Shown here: positions 7,827 to 16,162 of the stretch, piece by piece
Layout: each line of letters starts with the position of its first letter
Position numbering within the stretch: position 1 is the stretch's first letter
Source: Actinomycetota bacterium
Lineage (GTDB): Bacteria > Actinomycetota > CADDZG01 > WHSQ01
Direction of reading: 5' to 3'
Length of the DNA: 64,000 nucleotides
Assembly: GCA_030446465.1 (NCBI GenBank)
Contig: JAUJNI010000002.1
Coordinates: 444,963-508,962, forward strand
The notes under the pieces: model-generated
The model's input: the letters and a program-made list of their open reading frames with translations, nothing else
Told to the model about the DNA's origin: nothing
Database searches by the model: none
Program-made: the position numbers and the translations under genes

Positions 7827-9245
7827 TTGGCGACGTCAGTGAGCACGCGCAGAAGGGGCCTGGACGGCTACTTTCGGATCACCGAGAGAGGTTCGACCGT
7901 CCGCACCGAGGTCATCGCCGGCGTCACGACCTTCATGACGATGGCGTACATCTTGTTCCTCAACCCACTGATCCTGTCGGGCCCGGACCGAACTGGGACC
8001 ACCCTTCCGGCCCCCGCGGTGCTGACGATGACGGCGCTCGCGGCGGGCATCACGACGATCGCCATGGGCGCTTATGCGAGATACCCCTTTGCGCTTGCCG
8101 CGGGTCTGGGGCTGAACGGCGTGGTTGCCTTCCAGCTGGTCCAGGGAAACGGTCTGACTTGGCCGGAAGCCATGGGCGTAGTCGTGCTGGAGGGCCTCAT
8201 CATCCTGGTGCTCGTGCTCACGAGGTTTCGCCAGGCAGTGATGGAGTCGGTTCCCTTCGCCCTGAAGACTGCGATCGCGGCGGGAATCGGGCTCTTCATC
8301 ACGATCATCGGACTGGTCGATGCGGGCGTCGTCACGCGGACCAGCGCGCCGGGGGCCCCGCCGGTCCAGCTGGGGGCCGGTGGCGAGCTTCAGGGCTGGC
8401 CGACCCTCGTGTTCATCGTCGGGCTCCTGTTGATCATCTGGCTTCACATACGCAGGGTCAGGGGCGCCTTGCTCATCGGCATCCTTGCGTCCACGATCCT
8501 CGCGACCATCGTGAACGAGCTGTTCCTGGATGGCGCCGGTTTCGGGGGGGCGGCGAACTTCGGAAGCGTCGCCGAGTTCCCATCCGCCGACAACTTCTCA
8601 CTGATCGGCAACTTCTCCTTCGGCTTTTTTGCTCAGATGGGAATCATCGCTGCCGTCCTCGCCGTCTTCACGCTCATGCTGTCGGACTTCTTCGACACCA
8701 TGGGCACTGCCGTCGGCTTGGGACGGGAGGCTGGGTTGCTCGACAGGGAGGGCCGTCTTCCTGACGTCGATCGTGTTCTGCAAGTCGATTCCGCTGCCGC
8801 TGCGGTAGGCGGGGCACTGTCGTGCTCGTCGAACACGACTTACATCGAGAGCGCATCCGGCATTGCGGACGGGGGGCGCACCGGGCTGACCGCAGTCGTG
8901 GTGGGCGGACTGTTCTTGCTCTCGATCTTCTTCGCACCGATCGCCAACATCGTGCCGTTACAGGCGGCGGCGCCGGCCCTCGTACTGGTGGGCTTCTTGA
9001 TGATGTTGACGGTGAGAGACATCCCGTGGGACGACGTAGAGCTCGCCCTCCCGGCGTTCCTCACGATCGTGCTGATGCCCTTCACCTACTCGATCACCAA
9101 CGGGATCGGAGCTGGGTTCATCACCTACGTCTTCATCAAGGTTTCGAGAGGGAAGGCGGCTGAGGTGAGGCCGATGATGTACCTGGCGGCGGCAGCCTTC
9201 GTTGTCTACTTTGCGATCTTCTACGTCCGAGAGATATTCACGTAG
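7827..9245 (+). CDS. NCS2-family purine permease (AzgA/PbuG-like)
   Basis: A 472-residue integral membrane transporter. The N-terminus has the family pattern RTEVIAGVTTFMTMAYILFL with NPLILS, followed by about 12 hydrophobic segments; FALAAGLGLNGVVAF, DFFDTMGTAVGLG and SSNTTYIESASGIADGGRTG are conserved in the adenine/guanine/hypoxanthine group of NCS2. It should bring nucleobases in by proton symport. The start is TTG at 7827, fixed by a strong GAGGAGGGA ribosome site at 7812-7820. Its neighbour is carbamate kinase, which fits purine use as a nitrogen source but this is inference. Confidence 0.92.
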   Translation: MATSVSTRRRGLDGYFRITERGSTVRTEVIAGVTTFMTMAYILFLNPLILSGPDRTGTTLPAPAVLTMTALAAGITTIAMGAYARYPFALAAGLGLNGVVAFQLVQGNGLTWPEAMGVVVLEGLIILVLVLTRFRQAVMESVPFALKTAIAAGIGLFITIIGLVDAGVVTRTSAPGAPPVQLGAGGELQGWPTLVFIVGLLLIIWLHIRRVRGALLIGILASTILATIVNELFLDGAGFGGAANFGSVAEFPSADNFSLIGNFSFGFFAQMGIIAAVLAVFTLMLSDFFDTMGTAVGLGREAGLLDREGRLPDVDRVLQVDSAAAAVGGALSCSSNTTYIESASGIADGGRTGLTAVVVGGLFLLSIFFAPIANIVPLQAAAPALVLVGFLMMLTVRDIPWDDVELALPAFLTIVLMPFTYSITNGIGAGFITYVFIKVSRGKAAEVRPMMYLAAAAFVVYFAIFYVREIFT

Positions 9246-9262
9246 TTCTTCGGCCGCTCACT

Positions 9263-9268
9263 TAGCAT
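9263..9268 (+). promoter_or_regulatory. -10 box of carbamate kinase gene, leaderless layout
   Basis: TAGCAT, six bases, then GTG 9275. Confidence 0.5.
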
Positions 9269-9274
9269 CGTGCG

Positions 9275-10246
9275 GTGAGCCCTCCAGAAGACGCTTCTCT
9301 TGTCGTGGTCGCTCTCGGCGGCAACGCCATCCAGCGACCGGGTTGTGATGACTCCGTCGAGTCGGATTTCGCTCGCACCGGCGAGACGGCGAGACAGCTC
9401 GTCGCGCTGGCCGCGGGCGGTGATCGGCGCCTGGTGGTGACCCACGGAAACGGCCCCCAGGTCGGAAACCACCTGCTCAGGAGCGAGCTCGGCCACGAGC
9501 ACGGCGGTCTCCCAACGCTGCCGCTTGAGGTGTGCGTCGCCGACACACAGGGCGGCATGGGCTACGTCCTGCAGCAATCACTGGTCAACGCTTTTCATGC
9601 GGTCGGGCTCCCGGCCGTGGTCACGAGCGTTGTCACTCAAACGGTCGTGGATGTTGCCGACCCCGCCTGGCACCACCCCACGAAGCCGGTCGGGGAGATG
9701 ATCCCTGTGGAGCGCGTCGAGGACTTGCGAGCCAGGGGGTGGGTCCTGGTGGAGGACCGCCACCGGGGTAGCTGGCGCCGGGTGGTCGCCTCGCCCGACC
9801 CCAAAGAGATCGTCGAGGCCGCGGCGATCAAGGCGCTGGTTCAAGACGGAGTGATCGTGATCGCAGCAGGGGGAGGAGGGATCCCGGTCGTGCAGTCAGA
9901 CGACGGGACCCTGGCCGGGCGTCCCGCGGTCGTCGATAAGGACCTGGCAAGCTCTTTACTTGCCGCAGACCTCGGGGCCGACGTCCTTCTCATCCTTACC
10001 GATGTGGAGCGCGTCGCCATTGGGTTCGACACTCCGCAGGAGAGGCACCTCGGATCGATCTCGGCGCCGGAGGCGAGGGGCTATCTCGACGCCGGCGAGT
10101 TCCCCAAGGGAAGCATGGGGCCCAAGGTCGAAGCCGTGTGCCGCTTCGTTGAGGCCACCGGCGGCCTCGGGGTGATCACGTCGATCGAGGTCTGCGAGCG
10201 GGCCCTCGAAGATGGAGTAGGGACCCGCATAACGCCGCTTCGCTGA
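9275..10246 (+). CDS. arcC: Carbamate kinase
   Basis: A 323-residue amino-acid-kinase-fold protein of the usual ArcC length. It shows VVVALGGNAIQRPG at the N-terminus, VTHGNGPQVGNHLLRSE, VADTQGGMGYVLQQSL, PTKPVGEMIP, VIVIAAGGGGIPVV, VDKDLASSLLAADLGADVL and FPKGSMGPKVEA, all ArcC landmarks. It catalyses ATP formation from carbamoyl phosphate and ADP. No arginine deiminase or ornithine carbamoyltransferase is adjacent; the upstream gene is a purine permease, so carbamoyl phosphate may come from purine or allantoin breakdown. Confidence 0.93.
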   Translation: MSPPEDASLVVVALGGNAIQRPGCDDSVESDFARTGETARQLVALAAGGDRRLVVTHGNGPQVGNHLLRSELGHEHGGLPTLPLEVCVADTQGGMGYVLQQSLVNAFHAVGLPAVVTSVVTQTVVDVADPAWHHPTKPVGEMIPVERVEDLRARGWVLVEDRHRGSWRRVVASPDPKEIVEAAAIKALVQDGVIVIAAGGGGIPVVQSDDGTLAGRPAVVDKDLASSLLAADLGADVLLILTDVERVAIGFDTPQERHLGSISAPEARGYLDAGEFPKGSMGPKVEAVCRFVEATGGLGVITSIEVCERALEDGVGTRITPLR

Positions 10247-10310
10247 CTCGTTCCGGTAGCTGTGACGCACGCCACTGCCCCCGGGCTGCCTGCCCCGGAG
10301 GATGGAGCCC

Positions 10311-11936
10311 ATGCGCCGGTCGAGCCGTCTGCTTATTGCCGTCGTGGCCCTTTGGTCTGTCGCTGCGCCCGTCCGGGCCTCCGGGGCGGCGGGTGACCGC
10401 CCGTGGCTCATCCCACCGGTCGATGCTCCTGTGGCGCGTGCCTTCGAGCCCCCTGCGACGAGGTGGGGGCCGGGACACAGAGGCCTCGACTACGACCTGA
10501 GCTCGGGGCAGGACGTAAGGGCGGCGGGTGATGGAAGCGTTGCCTTCGCCGGAACGGTCGCCGGAACGGTGGCGATAACGATCGAGCACCAAGGAGATCT
10601 CAAGACCACCTACTCGCGGTTGTCGGAGGTCTTCGTGAAGCCGGGCGAGGTCGTGGGCCAAGGTCAGTCCATAGGACGCGTGGGAAACAGCCACGTGGGG
10701 GCCGAAGGGGGATTGCACTTCGGCGTCAAGCTCCACGACCAGTACGTCGATCCGCAGCTCTACCTCGGTCCTCTCGAGGTCGGCGAAGCGATTCACCTCA
10801 TCCCCACTTCGGGCGATCATCCGTCCTCTCAGGTGGGTGGTGAAGAGAACGCTCAGGTAGAAGGAACCACGGTCCGGTGCACCTTCATGGGCCAAGCAAT
10901 CCGCGAGGGGCAAGCCGGCGCACCCCCCAATGACAATGTCGCCGTCCTCGTGGGCGGGATAACCAGTGAGTATCCGGGTTCCGGCGAACCGGAGGTATTT
11001 GCCGTTGGCGAGGCGCTGGGCTACCCGCCGGAGAGAGTGGTGCGCTTCTCGTATTCCGGCAAGGAGACGTACCGGCGGCAGGACACCTTCGTCGACCTTC
11101 GGCTTTCGGCCGGCCGGCTGGCGGCGTTGGTGAGACGGGTAGGGCAGACCTGGCCCGGTCACGACGTGGATCTCATCGCACACTCTCAGGGGGGCCTGGT
11201 AGCCCGGGAGTACCTGAAGGGATATGCGTCGTCGTGGGACCCGCACGCGCCGAGGGTCGACCACCTCGTCACCTTCGCCAGCCCTCACCAAGGCGCCCCC
11301 TTGGTCGGCGAGATAGATGAGGTCGAGGCCCGCACGATCACGGGCGACCACGCCATGGACGTGCTCTCTCGCTTTGCGAGAAGCAATGGATACGTTCCTG
11401 ACCCACATGGAGCTTCAACGCAGCAGATGGAGCCGGGCTCGGAGTTCCTAACCAACCTTGCGGAGGAGGACGTGCTGTATGGGACCCGTGTGCTCACCCT
11501 CGCCATGCCCTACGACTTCATCGTCCCGGCCAACCATGCTCGTTACCCGGGCCAGCTCAATCGTGTGGTCCCCGGCCCACTGGGATTTCACCACCGCATG
11601 GTGGTCGAGTCGCCGGTCGCCCGAGGGCTCGCTCGGTCCTTCCTGCGAGATGCGGCCGAGCCTTGTCGCAGCAGGTACGACGCCACGGGCCCAGCCGCCG
11701 GCCGAGCGATCAGCGATGCCTCGCGCACCCTCGACAGCCTCTACTGGGCGCTTGACGGCAGCGCCGTGGTGAGCGCCGGGCGTGCGATTAGCAGGCTTCT
11801 CCCGCTGTCGGCAGCAAGTGGAGCAGTGAAGGTACTCAGCGACAACCCTGCCGTTCGGCTCAGTCGTGGGCTGGCCGAGCTGTCCGGCAGAATGGGTGCC
11901 CCGGTCCGCCTCTTTCCGACGGGGCCCGACCCCTGA
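10311..11936 (+). CDS. Secreted M23-like domain fused to alpha/beta-hydrolase (lipase-like)
   Basis: A 541-residue exported protein. MRRSSRLLIAVVALW to about residue 25 is a signal peptide. The first third is an M23 (LytM) fold: HRGLDYDL carries the HxxxD metal ligands and GGLHFGVKLH the second His, but the first His of the usual HxH is Gly. From about residue 200 an alpha/beta-hydrolase follows, with the nucleophile elbow AHSQGGLVAREYL and FASPHQGAP typical of lipases, plus a downstream Asp and His candidate region. A start at 10311 fits GGAGG at 10297-10301; ATG 10302 is also in frame. Substrate unknown; joining a wall peptidase fold to a lipase suggests cell-envelope action. Confidence 0.82.
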   Translation: MRRSSRLLIAVVALWSVAAPVRASGAAGDRPWLIPPVDAPVARAFEPPATRWGPGHRGLDYDLSSGQDVRAAGDGSVAFAGTVAGTVAITIEHQGDLKTTYSRLSEVFVKPGEVVGQGQSIGRVGNSHVGAEGGLHFGVKLHDQYVDPQLYLGPLEVGEAIHLIPTSGDHPSSQVGGEENAQVEGTTVRCTFMGQAIREGQAGAPPNDNVAVLVGGITSEYPGSGEPEVFAVGEALGYPPERVVRFSYSGKETYRRQDTFVDLRLSAGRLAALVRRVGQTWPGHDVDLIAHSQGGLVAREYLKGYASSWDPHAPRVDHLVTFASPHQGAPLVGEIDEVEARTITGDHAMDVLSRFARSNGYVPDPHGASTQQMEPGSEFLTNLAEEDVLYGTRVLTLAMPYDFIVPANHARYPGQLNRVVPGPLGFHHRMVVESPVARGLARSFLRDAAEPCRSRYDATGPAAGRAISDASRTLDSLYWALDGSAVVSAGRAISRLLPLSAASGAVKVLSDNPAVRLSRGLAELSGRMGAPVRLFPTGPDP

Positions 11937-11950
11937 GACCGGTGAACGAA

Positions 11951-12045
11951 ACGGGCATAAAAAGAGCCCCCTCCGTGGGGGGGATGGGCGGATCCGGAGG
12001 GGGCTCTGCGGTCCCTTGTGGGGACACTTGTTATCTTTCCACATT
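11951..12045 (-). ncRNA. Possible small RNA with C-rich terminal loop (6C-like?)
   Basis: Read on the minus strand, this gene-free stretch has a small hairpin (GTCCC, loop, GGGAC; plus positions 12011-12025), then a 13-bp stem (11995-12007 with 11963-11975) whose loop holds a run of seven C, then TTTTT. A poor promoter-like TTGCAC and CACAAT pair lies just upstream. Hairpins with C-rich loops and a terminator resemble the actinobacterial 6C RNA class, but the first loop has only four C. No minus-strand gene uses this terminator, which is why a separate RNA is proposed. The 5' end is a guess. Confidence 0.4.
11963..12007. terminator. Strong hairpin, T tract on minus side
   Basis: AGAGCCCCCTCCG pairs perfectly with CGGAGGGGGCTCT across a 19-base loop. 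Five A bases precede it on the plus strand, so the intrinsic-terminator T tract is on the minus strand. It may also stop plus-strand transcription from the M23-lipase gene, which ends at 11936. Confidence 0.75.
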
Positions 12046-12146
12046 GTGAATCCTTTCACATGGGTGTGCAAGGCAGGGCGAGGCAAGGGTTGAAGGGCTC
12101 GGGTTGTACTCAAGACACAAAACCGGTAGCTGGTCCGATCGGCCCA

Positions 12147-12152
12147 TAGGAT
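12147..12152 (+). promoter_or_regulatory. -10 box of YgjP-like gene, leaderless layout
   Basis: TAGGAT, seven bases, then ATG 12160. Confidence 0.5.
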
Positions 12153-12159
12153 TCTGGCG

Positions 12160-12699
12160 ATGGCCCTCAACCGACTCCCGCTGGACGCACCAGGAGCCGA
12201 GAGTGAGTTTGCCAGGGTCGAGGTAAGACGCAGCGCCCGCAGGAAGAAAACCGTCTCCGCCGAGATCGTGGGGGACGCGCTGGTCATCTCGCTCCCGCAG
12301 AGGCTGTCGAGGGCCGACGAAAGGGAGTGGGTGGCCAAGATGGCCGCTCGGATGAGCGAGCGTAAGAAGCGTGACCGTCTCAACTCCGACGGCGCCCTGA
12401 CCGTCCGGGCGCGCGAGCTTGCTGGTCGTTACCTCGGTGCGGTCCAAGTAAAGGACGTGGCGTGGATCGCCACTCAGCAGTCGCGCTGGGGTTACTGCGT
12501 GCCCGCCGACTCTTCAATCCGACTGTCCTTGGCACTCGCCGACTACCCTGCGTGGGTGCGCGATTACGTCATCGTTCATGAGCTCGCTCATCTCATCGTG
12601 CCCGATCATTCGGAGCGATTCTGGAAGCTCGTGAACCGGTATCCGCTGACCGAACGGGCCCGCGGTTTCTTGATCGCAAAAGGGATGGAGGAGGGCTAG
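12160..12699 (+). CDS. YgjP-like (DUF45) zinc metallopeptidase-domain protein
   Basis: A 179-residue protein of the YgjP/DUF45 family. The zinc motif HELAHLIVPDHSERFW gives HExxH and the third His; the family signature QQSRWGYC stands just before it. The N-terminal half has the usual basic RRSARRKKTVS strand. Some family members are annotated as M48-like peptidases, others as of unknown function; activity is not shown by sequence alone. It is a short single-gene unit with its own -10 box. Confidence 0.88.
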   Translation: MALNRLPLDAPGAESEFARVEVRRSARRKKTVSAEIVGDALVISLPQRLSRADEREWVAKMAARMSERKKRDRLNSDGALTVRARELAGRYLGAVQVKDVAWIATQQSRWGYCVPADSSIRLSLALADYPAWVRDYVIVHELAHLIVPDHSERFWKLVNRYPLTERARGFLIAKGMEEG

Positions 12700-12754
12700 A
12701 GCGGCGCCGCCGACCCCCTCCGACGGCAACCATGGCCCTCACCAGGGAAAAGAG

Positions 12755-13366
12755 CTATCGAGTCTTCCAGAAGCTGATCTGTTCAACTCCGGCCCGCTCC
12801 AGTATTCCAATCGCTAGAGCGCTCCTCACCCCATAGCCTGCCACCACCGTTACCCCTCCCTGCGCCTTGACTTCTGAAGCCCTGGCCCATAGCAGCTCTA
12901 TCGGGATGTGGAGCGCGCCTTCAGGGGCGCGAGCTCCCGGGTCGCCGACGTGAAGGAGGGTGCCGTCCCCCGCGCGCTCCTTCACCAAATCCGTCGAAGC
13001 TGGGGCCCCTCTCGTAGCGGCCCACTGATTGATGCCGTCGGCGGTCTTGCCAAGCACCGCGAACCCTTTGCCCCGCAGGGACGCGGCCGCATGACCGAGA
13101 TCCCCTTGCCCCAAGTCGAGCAAGATGAGAGGCAAGCTGAGCGGGAGGCAGTCCCGAGCCCGCGCCGCCATGCCGGGCCCGAACTCGTACAGAAGCTCGA
13201 GGGAACCCGGCACGTGGACTTCCAGGTAGGACTCGATCGATCTGAGGTCGACGAGCGCTGCACCGCCGTCGAGGTTCGCCAGCACCTCGTTAAAGGGTAG
13301 GTCCCTTACAGTCGACGTGGCGAGCATTGCGTACTCATACCAGAACCGGAGCTCGTCGGGCAGCAC
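12755..13366 (-). CDS. Rhodanese-like protein without active-site cysteine
   Basis: Up to 203 residues with what look like two rhodanese-fold halves: LVDLRSIESYLEVHVPGSLE in the first and HVGDPGARAPEGALHIPIELL in the second. In the place of the sulfur-binding Cys loop (usually CxxGxRS) the first half has LLDLGQGDLG and the second GYGVRSA, so neither has the Cys. It is therefore not expected to be a sulfurtransferase; a regulatory or binding role is possible. The frame opens with GTG at 13366; ATG at 13327 is also in frame and neither has a good ribosome site. Divergent from fxsA. Confidence 0.7.
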   Translation of the reverse strand: MLPDELRFWYEYAMLATSTVRDLPFNEVLANLDGGAALVDLRSIESYLEVHVPGSLELLYEFGPGMAARARDCLPLSLPLILLDLGQGDLGHAAASLRGKGFAVLGKTADGINQWAATRGAPASTDLVKERAGDGTLLHVGDPGARAPEGALHIPIELLWARASEVKAQGGVTVVAGYGVRSALAIGILERAGVEQISFWKTR

Positions 13367-13389
13367 GCTCGTAGAGGAAAGAAACGGAC

Positions 13390-13395
13390 CATACT
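13390..13395 (+). promoter_or_regulatory. Possible -10 box of fxsA
   Basis: CATACT, six bases, then GTG 13402. The first T of the consensus is missing, so this is weaker than the other cases. Confidence 0.35.
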
Positions 13396-13401
13396 GGCTG
13401 G

Positions 13402-13941
13402 GTGCCTGCCGTCCTAGTCTTGGTTCTGCTGGTCATGCCGCTCGCCGAGCTGGCGGTCATCATCAAGGTGTCCGACTACATCGGCTTACCGGTCACGCTG
13501 CTCTTGCTGGTCGCCGTCTCGATCGCCGGCGCCTACCTTCTCAAGCGAGAGGGAACCGCCACATGGCGCCGTATGCGAGAGACGCTCAGGAGCGGTCAGA
13601 TGCCTACCAAAGAGGCGACCGACGGAGCACTGATCCTCTTTGGGGGCGCGCTCCTATTGACCCCGGGGTTCATCACGGACGTGATCGGTCTGTCGATGCT
13701 GGTGCCCGGATCTCGGGCAATCGTCAAGCGCCTTATCCGAAGGGGCTTGGGTGCTGCGGCAATGAGGCATCCCGTCGGCCGCGTCGGCATGATCTCCACC
13801 GGCGTCACACGATGGCGAACCCGCAGCGGGGCCACGTCCGAAGAGCCGCCGGTTGCGGGGGGCCCGACGACTAGTCCTTCGACCGAGCTTCATCAGGGAG
13901 CGGCTCGACGGGACGCGGACGGTTCTCCGGGTAGGGGATGA
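13402..13941 (+). CDS. fxsA: FxsA-family membrane protein
   Basis: A 179-residue small membrane protein. The N-terminal hydrophobic segments (about residues 1-48), the loop YLLKREGTATWRRMR, and GALILFGGALLLTPGFITDV are the FxsA family signature; the C-terminal tail of about 60 residues is polar. In E. coli FxsA relieves F-plasmid exclusion of phage T7, but its normal role is unknown. The GTG start gives the conserved N-terminus. The last 71 bases overlap the convergent gene on the other strand. Confidence 0.85.
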   Translation: MPAVLVLVLLVMPLAELAVIIKVSDYIGLPVTLLLLVAVSIAGAYLLKREGTATWRRMRETLRSGQMPTKEATDGALILFGGALLLTPGFITDVIGLSMLVPGSRAIVKRLIRRGLGAAAMRHPVGRVGMISTGVTRWRTRSGATSEEPPVAGGPTTSPSTELHQGAARRDADGSPGRG

Positions 13942-14251
13942 CGGGACCGACCCTGCCCTGCTCCGGATAGGCGGCGCGCTCGAAGGCTTCACGGGACCGG
14001 CGATAAGAATTCATCCTGACCCGAGTCTTCTCCGGGTACTCGCCGACGTGGACCTCGAGGCCTAGCTCGACAGCCGCCTTTTGCGCCTCCTCAATGGAGT
14101 GATAGACCCAGCGGTCCCATCGACCTTCGCCATCGACCAGCACCAGCTGAGCATCGTTCAACCCAATGCGGATGACGATTGCTTCGGTGCCTTCCTTGAA
14201 GTTGTCGAGAAACGCCTGCGGCGTCTTGAAGCCGACTCTGTCCTTGGGCAT
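13871..14251 (-). CDS. Conserved hypothetical protein, about 126 residues
   Basis: I do not recognise a named family. The protein starts MPKDRVGFKTPQAFLDNFKE and has a compact alpha/beta-like middle (IVIRIGLNDAQLVLVDGEG, then WVYHSIEEAQKAAVELGLEV) and a Pro/Arg-rich tail. Regular secondary structure and a sensible start at 14251 (the frame is open up to 14302) favour a real gene. Its 3' end overlaps fxsA by 71 bases in convergent orientation, so the two mRNAs could pair. Confidence 0.6.
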   Translation of the reverse strand: MPKDRVGFKTPQAFLDNFKEGTEAIVIRIGLNDAQLVLVDGEGRWDRWVYHSIEEAQKAAVELGLEVHVGEYPEKTRVRMNSYRRSREAFERAAYPEQGRVGPVIPYPENRPRPVEPLPDEARSKD

Positions 14252-14339
14252 TGCTCTCTTATCTCCCACTTTCCCGTCAGGGCGGCTAGCCGATGGCTTC
14301 ACCGGGGAACACGAGAAGACTTTACGTTTCTAGCCTGCG

Positions 14340-15362
14340 TCAATGCGCGGTAGCCGGTTCGGTCACCTGGAAGATGCGACCGCCTGCGTCGAGACGGGCG
14401 TTTGCCCCAAGTGGAACGGACATCATCGGATCGGTGTGGCCGAGGTCGACATTGGCCAGGACCGGAATGCCGGCGGCCTCCGTTCGTCTGGCAACTACTC
14501 CCCACAGAGTCTCTTTGTCTCGATCGTCGTATCCGTACGGTCGCGCGACGACGAGCGCGGACACCTGGTCAAAGACGCCCAATAGCTCCAGATCGGTCAA
14601 ATAGGCGTCCACATGGGCGGGCGACGGCGCTTCTTCTGAGGTCTCCAGAAACAGAATGGCGCCGGCCAGGTCGATCCACGCTTCAGAGCCCTTGAGGTGC
14701 CAGCAGATCGTCTCGAGACACCCACCCAGCACCGGTCCTTCGGCGTGGCCGTCTCTTAGTGCCAACCACCCGTCGCCGGAGCTCAGCCGCCGGGCCCGCT
14801 GGAGGTCGGCTTTGCTATCCCAGTCCAGGAACTCCTCGGTCCACTCGGTTGCAGGCTCGTAGCGCAGTGCCTCCTGTCCGAACCAGGCGGCGCGGAGCCA
14901 CCTATCGGTGTACGGCAGCACTCTCGGATACTCGGCAAGGTTGCTGGTCAGGGCGGGACCGTAGATGGTCCGAAGCCCTGCAGTCTTGCGGAGGGCCCAA
15001 TGCAAGACGGTGATGTCCGAGTAACCCTGAAAGACCTTGGGATGAGATCGCATCAGCTCGTAGTCGAGGTGGGGCAGCAGCTGATTCGAGTGATTGCCTC
15101 CGATGGAGCAGAGCACCACGCCGACTTGCTCGTCGGTAAAGGCGTTGTGAATGTCCTCGGCCCGAGCCTCTGGCGACCCGGACACCCAGCCTTCTGAACC
15201 TGCGGCATTCGGCATGATGCGCACGTCGAGCCCGAGCGACTGGAGGTACTCGACCCCTCGTCGGACTCGATGAGGCCACCGTGCAACCGCCGGCGCCGAG
15301 GGCGAGACGATGGCAACAGTATCGCCGGGCCTAACCCGCCGCGGGATGAGCTCTGCGTCCAT
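14340..15362 (-). CDS. S66-family peptidase (LD-carboxypeptidase / MccF-like)
   Basis: A 340-residue serine peptidase. Family marks are GDTVAIVSPSAP at the N-terminus, SIGGNHSNQLLPHLDY with the nucleophile Ser after GGN.., FQGYSDITVLHWAL, the GGCLETICW loop, the catalytic Glu in LFLETSEEAPSP, and NVDLGHTDPM carrying the catalytic His. The GGNHSNQ form is closer to the microcin-C-immunity MccF branch than to E. coli LdcA. It could trim murein tetrapeptides in recycling or hydrolyse acyl-sulfamoyl nucleotides. The gene starts 13 bases after the stop of the SDR gene upstream, so they form one operon. Confidence 0.88.
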   Translation of the reverse strand: MDAELIPRRVRPGDTVAIVSPSAPAVARWPHRVRRGVEYLQSLGLDVRIMPNAAGSEGWVSGSPEARAEDIHNAFTDEQVGVVLCSIGGNHSNQLLPHLDYELMRSHPKVFQGYSDITVLHWALRKTAGLRTIYGPALTSNLAEYPRVLPYTDRWLRAAWFGQEALRYEPATEWTEEFLDWDSKADLQRARRLSSGDGWLALRDGHAEGPVLGGCLETICWHLKGSEAWIDLAGAILFLETSEEAPSPAHVDAYLTDLELLGVFDQVSALVVARPYGYDDRDKETLWGVVARRTEAAGIPVLANVDLGHTDPMMSVPLGANARLDAGGRIFQVTEPATAH

Positions 15363-15375
15363 GACTCTCCGGTCC

Positions 15376-16155
15376 CTAGATGACCAGGCCCCCGTCGACG
15401 CACAGGATCTGGCCGGTTATGTAGTTGGACTCATCCGAGGCGAGGAAGACGAACGCAGGGGCGATCTCCTCCGGCTGCCCGTAGCGGCCGAGCGCAAAGC
15501 GAGCGAGCCGTGCCTTGGCCGCGTCGGCGTCCTGCACAAGGGGTTCCGTCATCGCGGTCAGCGCCGCAGGAGCGATTGCGTTCACGTTGATGTTGAGTCT
15601 GCCGAGCTCCTTGGCCCATGTCTTGGTGAGCCCGACGATTCCCATCTTGGCGGCCGCGTAGTTCGACTGTCCGACCGCGCCGATCAACCCCGAGGCAGAG
15701 GTGACGTTGACGATCTTTCGATGTCGTGGAACCCCGCTCTCCCCCTCGGTTTTTGCCATCGGTCGCCAGTGCTGAATGGCCGCTCGGCTGCACGCCCACG
15801 TCCCTTTGAGGTGGACCTGAATCACCGAGTCCCATTCCTCTTCCGACATGTTGTGGATCATGCGGTCGCGCAAGATGCCGGCGTTGTTCACGAGCACGTC
15901 GACCTCGCCGTAGGCGTCGAGGGCTGTGCGCAGCAGTGACTCGGCGGCATCCACGGTTCCAATCGGCTGATAGTCGGCTACCGCTTGCCCACCCTCTGCG
16001 ATGATCTGATCCATTGCGAGGTTGGCGGCCTCCTTGTCGACGTCGTTGACCACGACCTTGGCGCCTTCGGCGACGAACGCTTTGACGATCGCGAGGCCGA
16101 TGCCTCGGCCCGCGCCTGTAACGATGCAAACCTTGTCTGCGAGCCTGTTGGACAT
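15376..16155 (-). CDS. FabG-like SDR oxidoreductase
   Basis: A 259-residue classical SDR beginning MSNRLADKVCIVTGAGRGIG. It has the cofactor motif TGAGRGIG, NNAG, and the catalytic SNYAAAKMGIVGL (YxxxK), ending YITGQILCVDGG, typical of 3-oxoacyl-ACP-reductase-like enzymes. Substrate unknown. The start at 16155 is preferred to 16209 since it gives the family N-terminus and lies 7 bases after a TAGGAT -10 box. Confidence 0.9.
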   Translation of the reverse strand: MSNRLADKVCIVTGAGRGIGLAIVKAFVAEGAKVVVNDVDKEAANLAMDQIIAEGGQAVADYQPIGTVDAAESLLRTALDAYGEVDVLVNNAGILRDRMIHNMSEEEWDSVIQVHLKGTWACSRAAIQHWRPMAKTEGESGVPRHRKIVNVTSASGLIGAVGQSNYAAAKMGIVGLTKTWAKELGRLNINVNAIAPAALTAMTEPLVQDADAAKARLARFALGRYGQPEEIAPAFVFLASDESNYITGQILCVDGGLVI

Positions 16156-16162
16156 AGGTCGC

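Noticed and set aside
7598-7846. Minus-strand short frames reading repeated MPS or CPR
   Set aside because: Produced only by the 9-bp tandem repeat; no coding support.
10176-11408. Minus-strand frame of 410 codons opposite the M23-lipase gene
   Set aside because: The plus-strand protein has clear domains; the antisense text has none.
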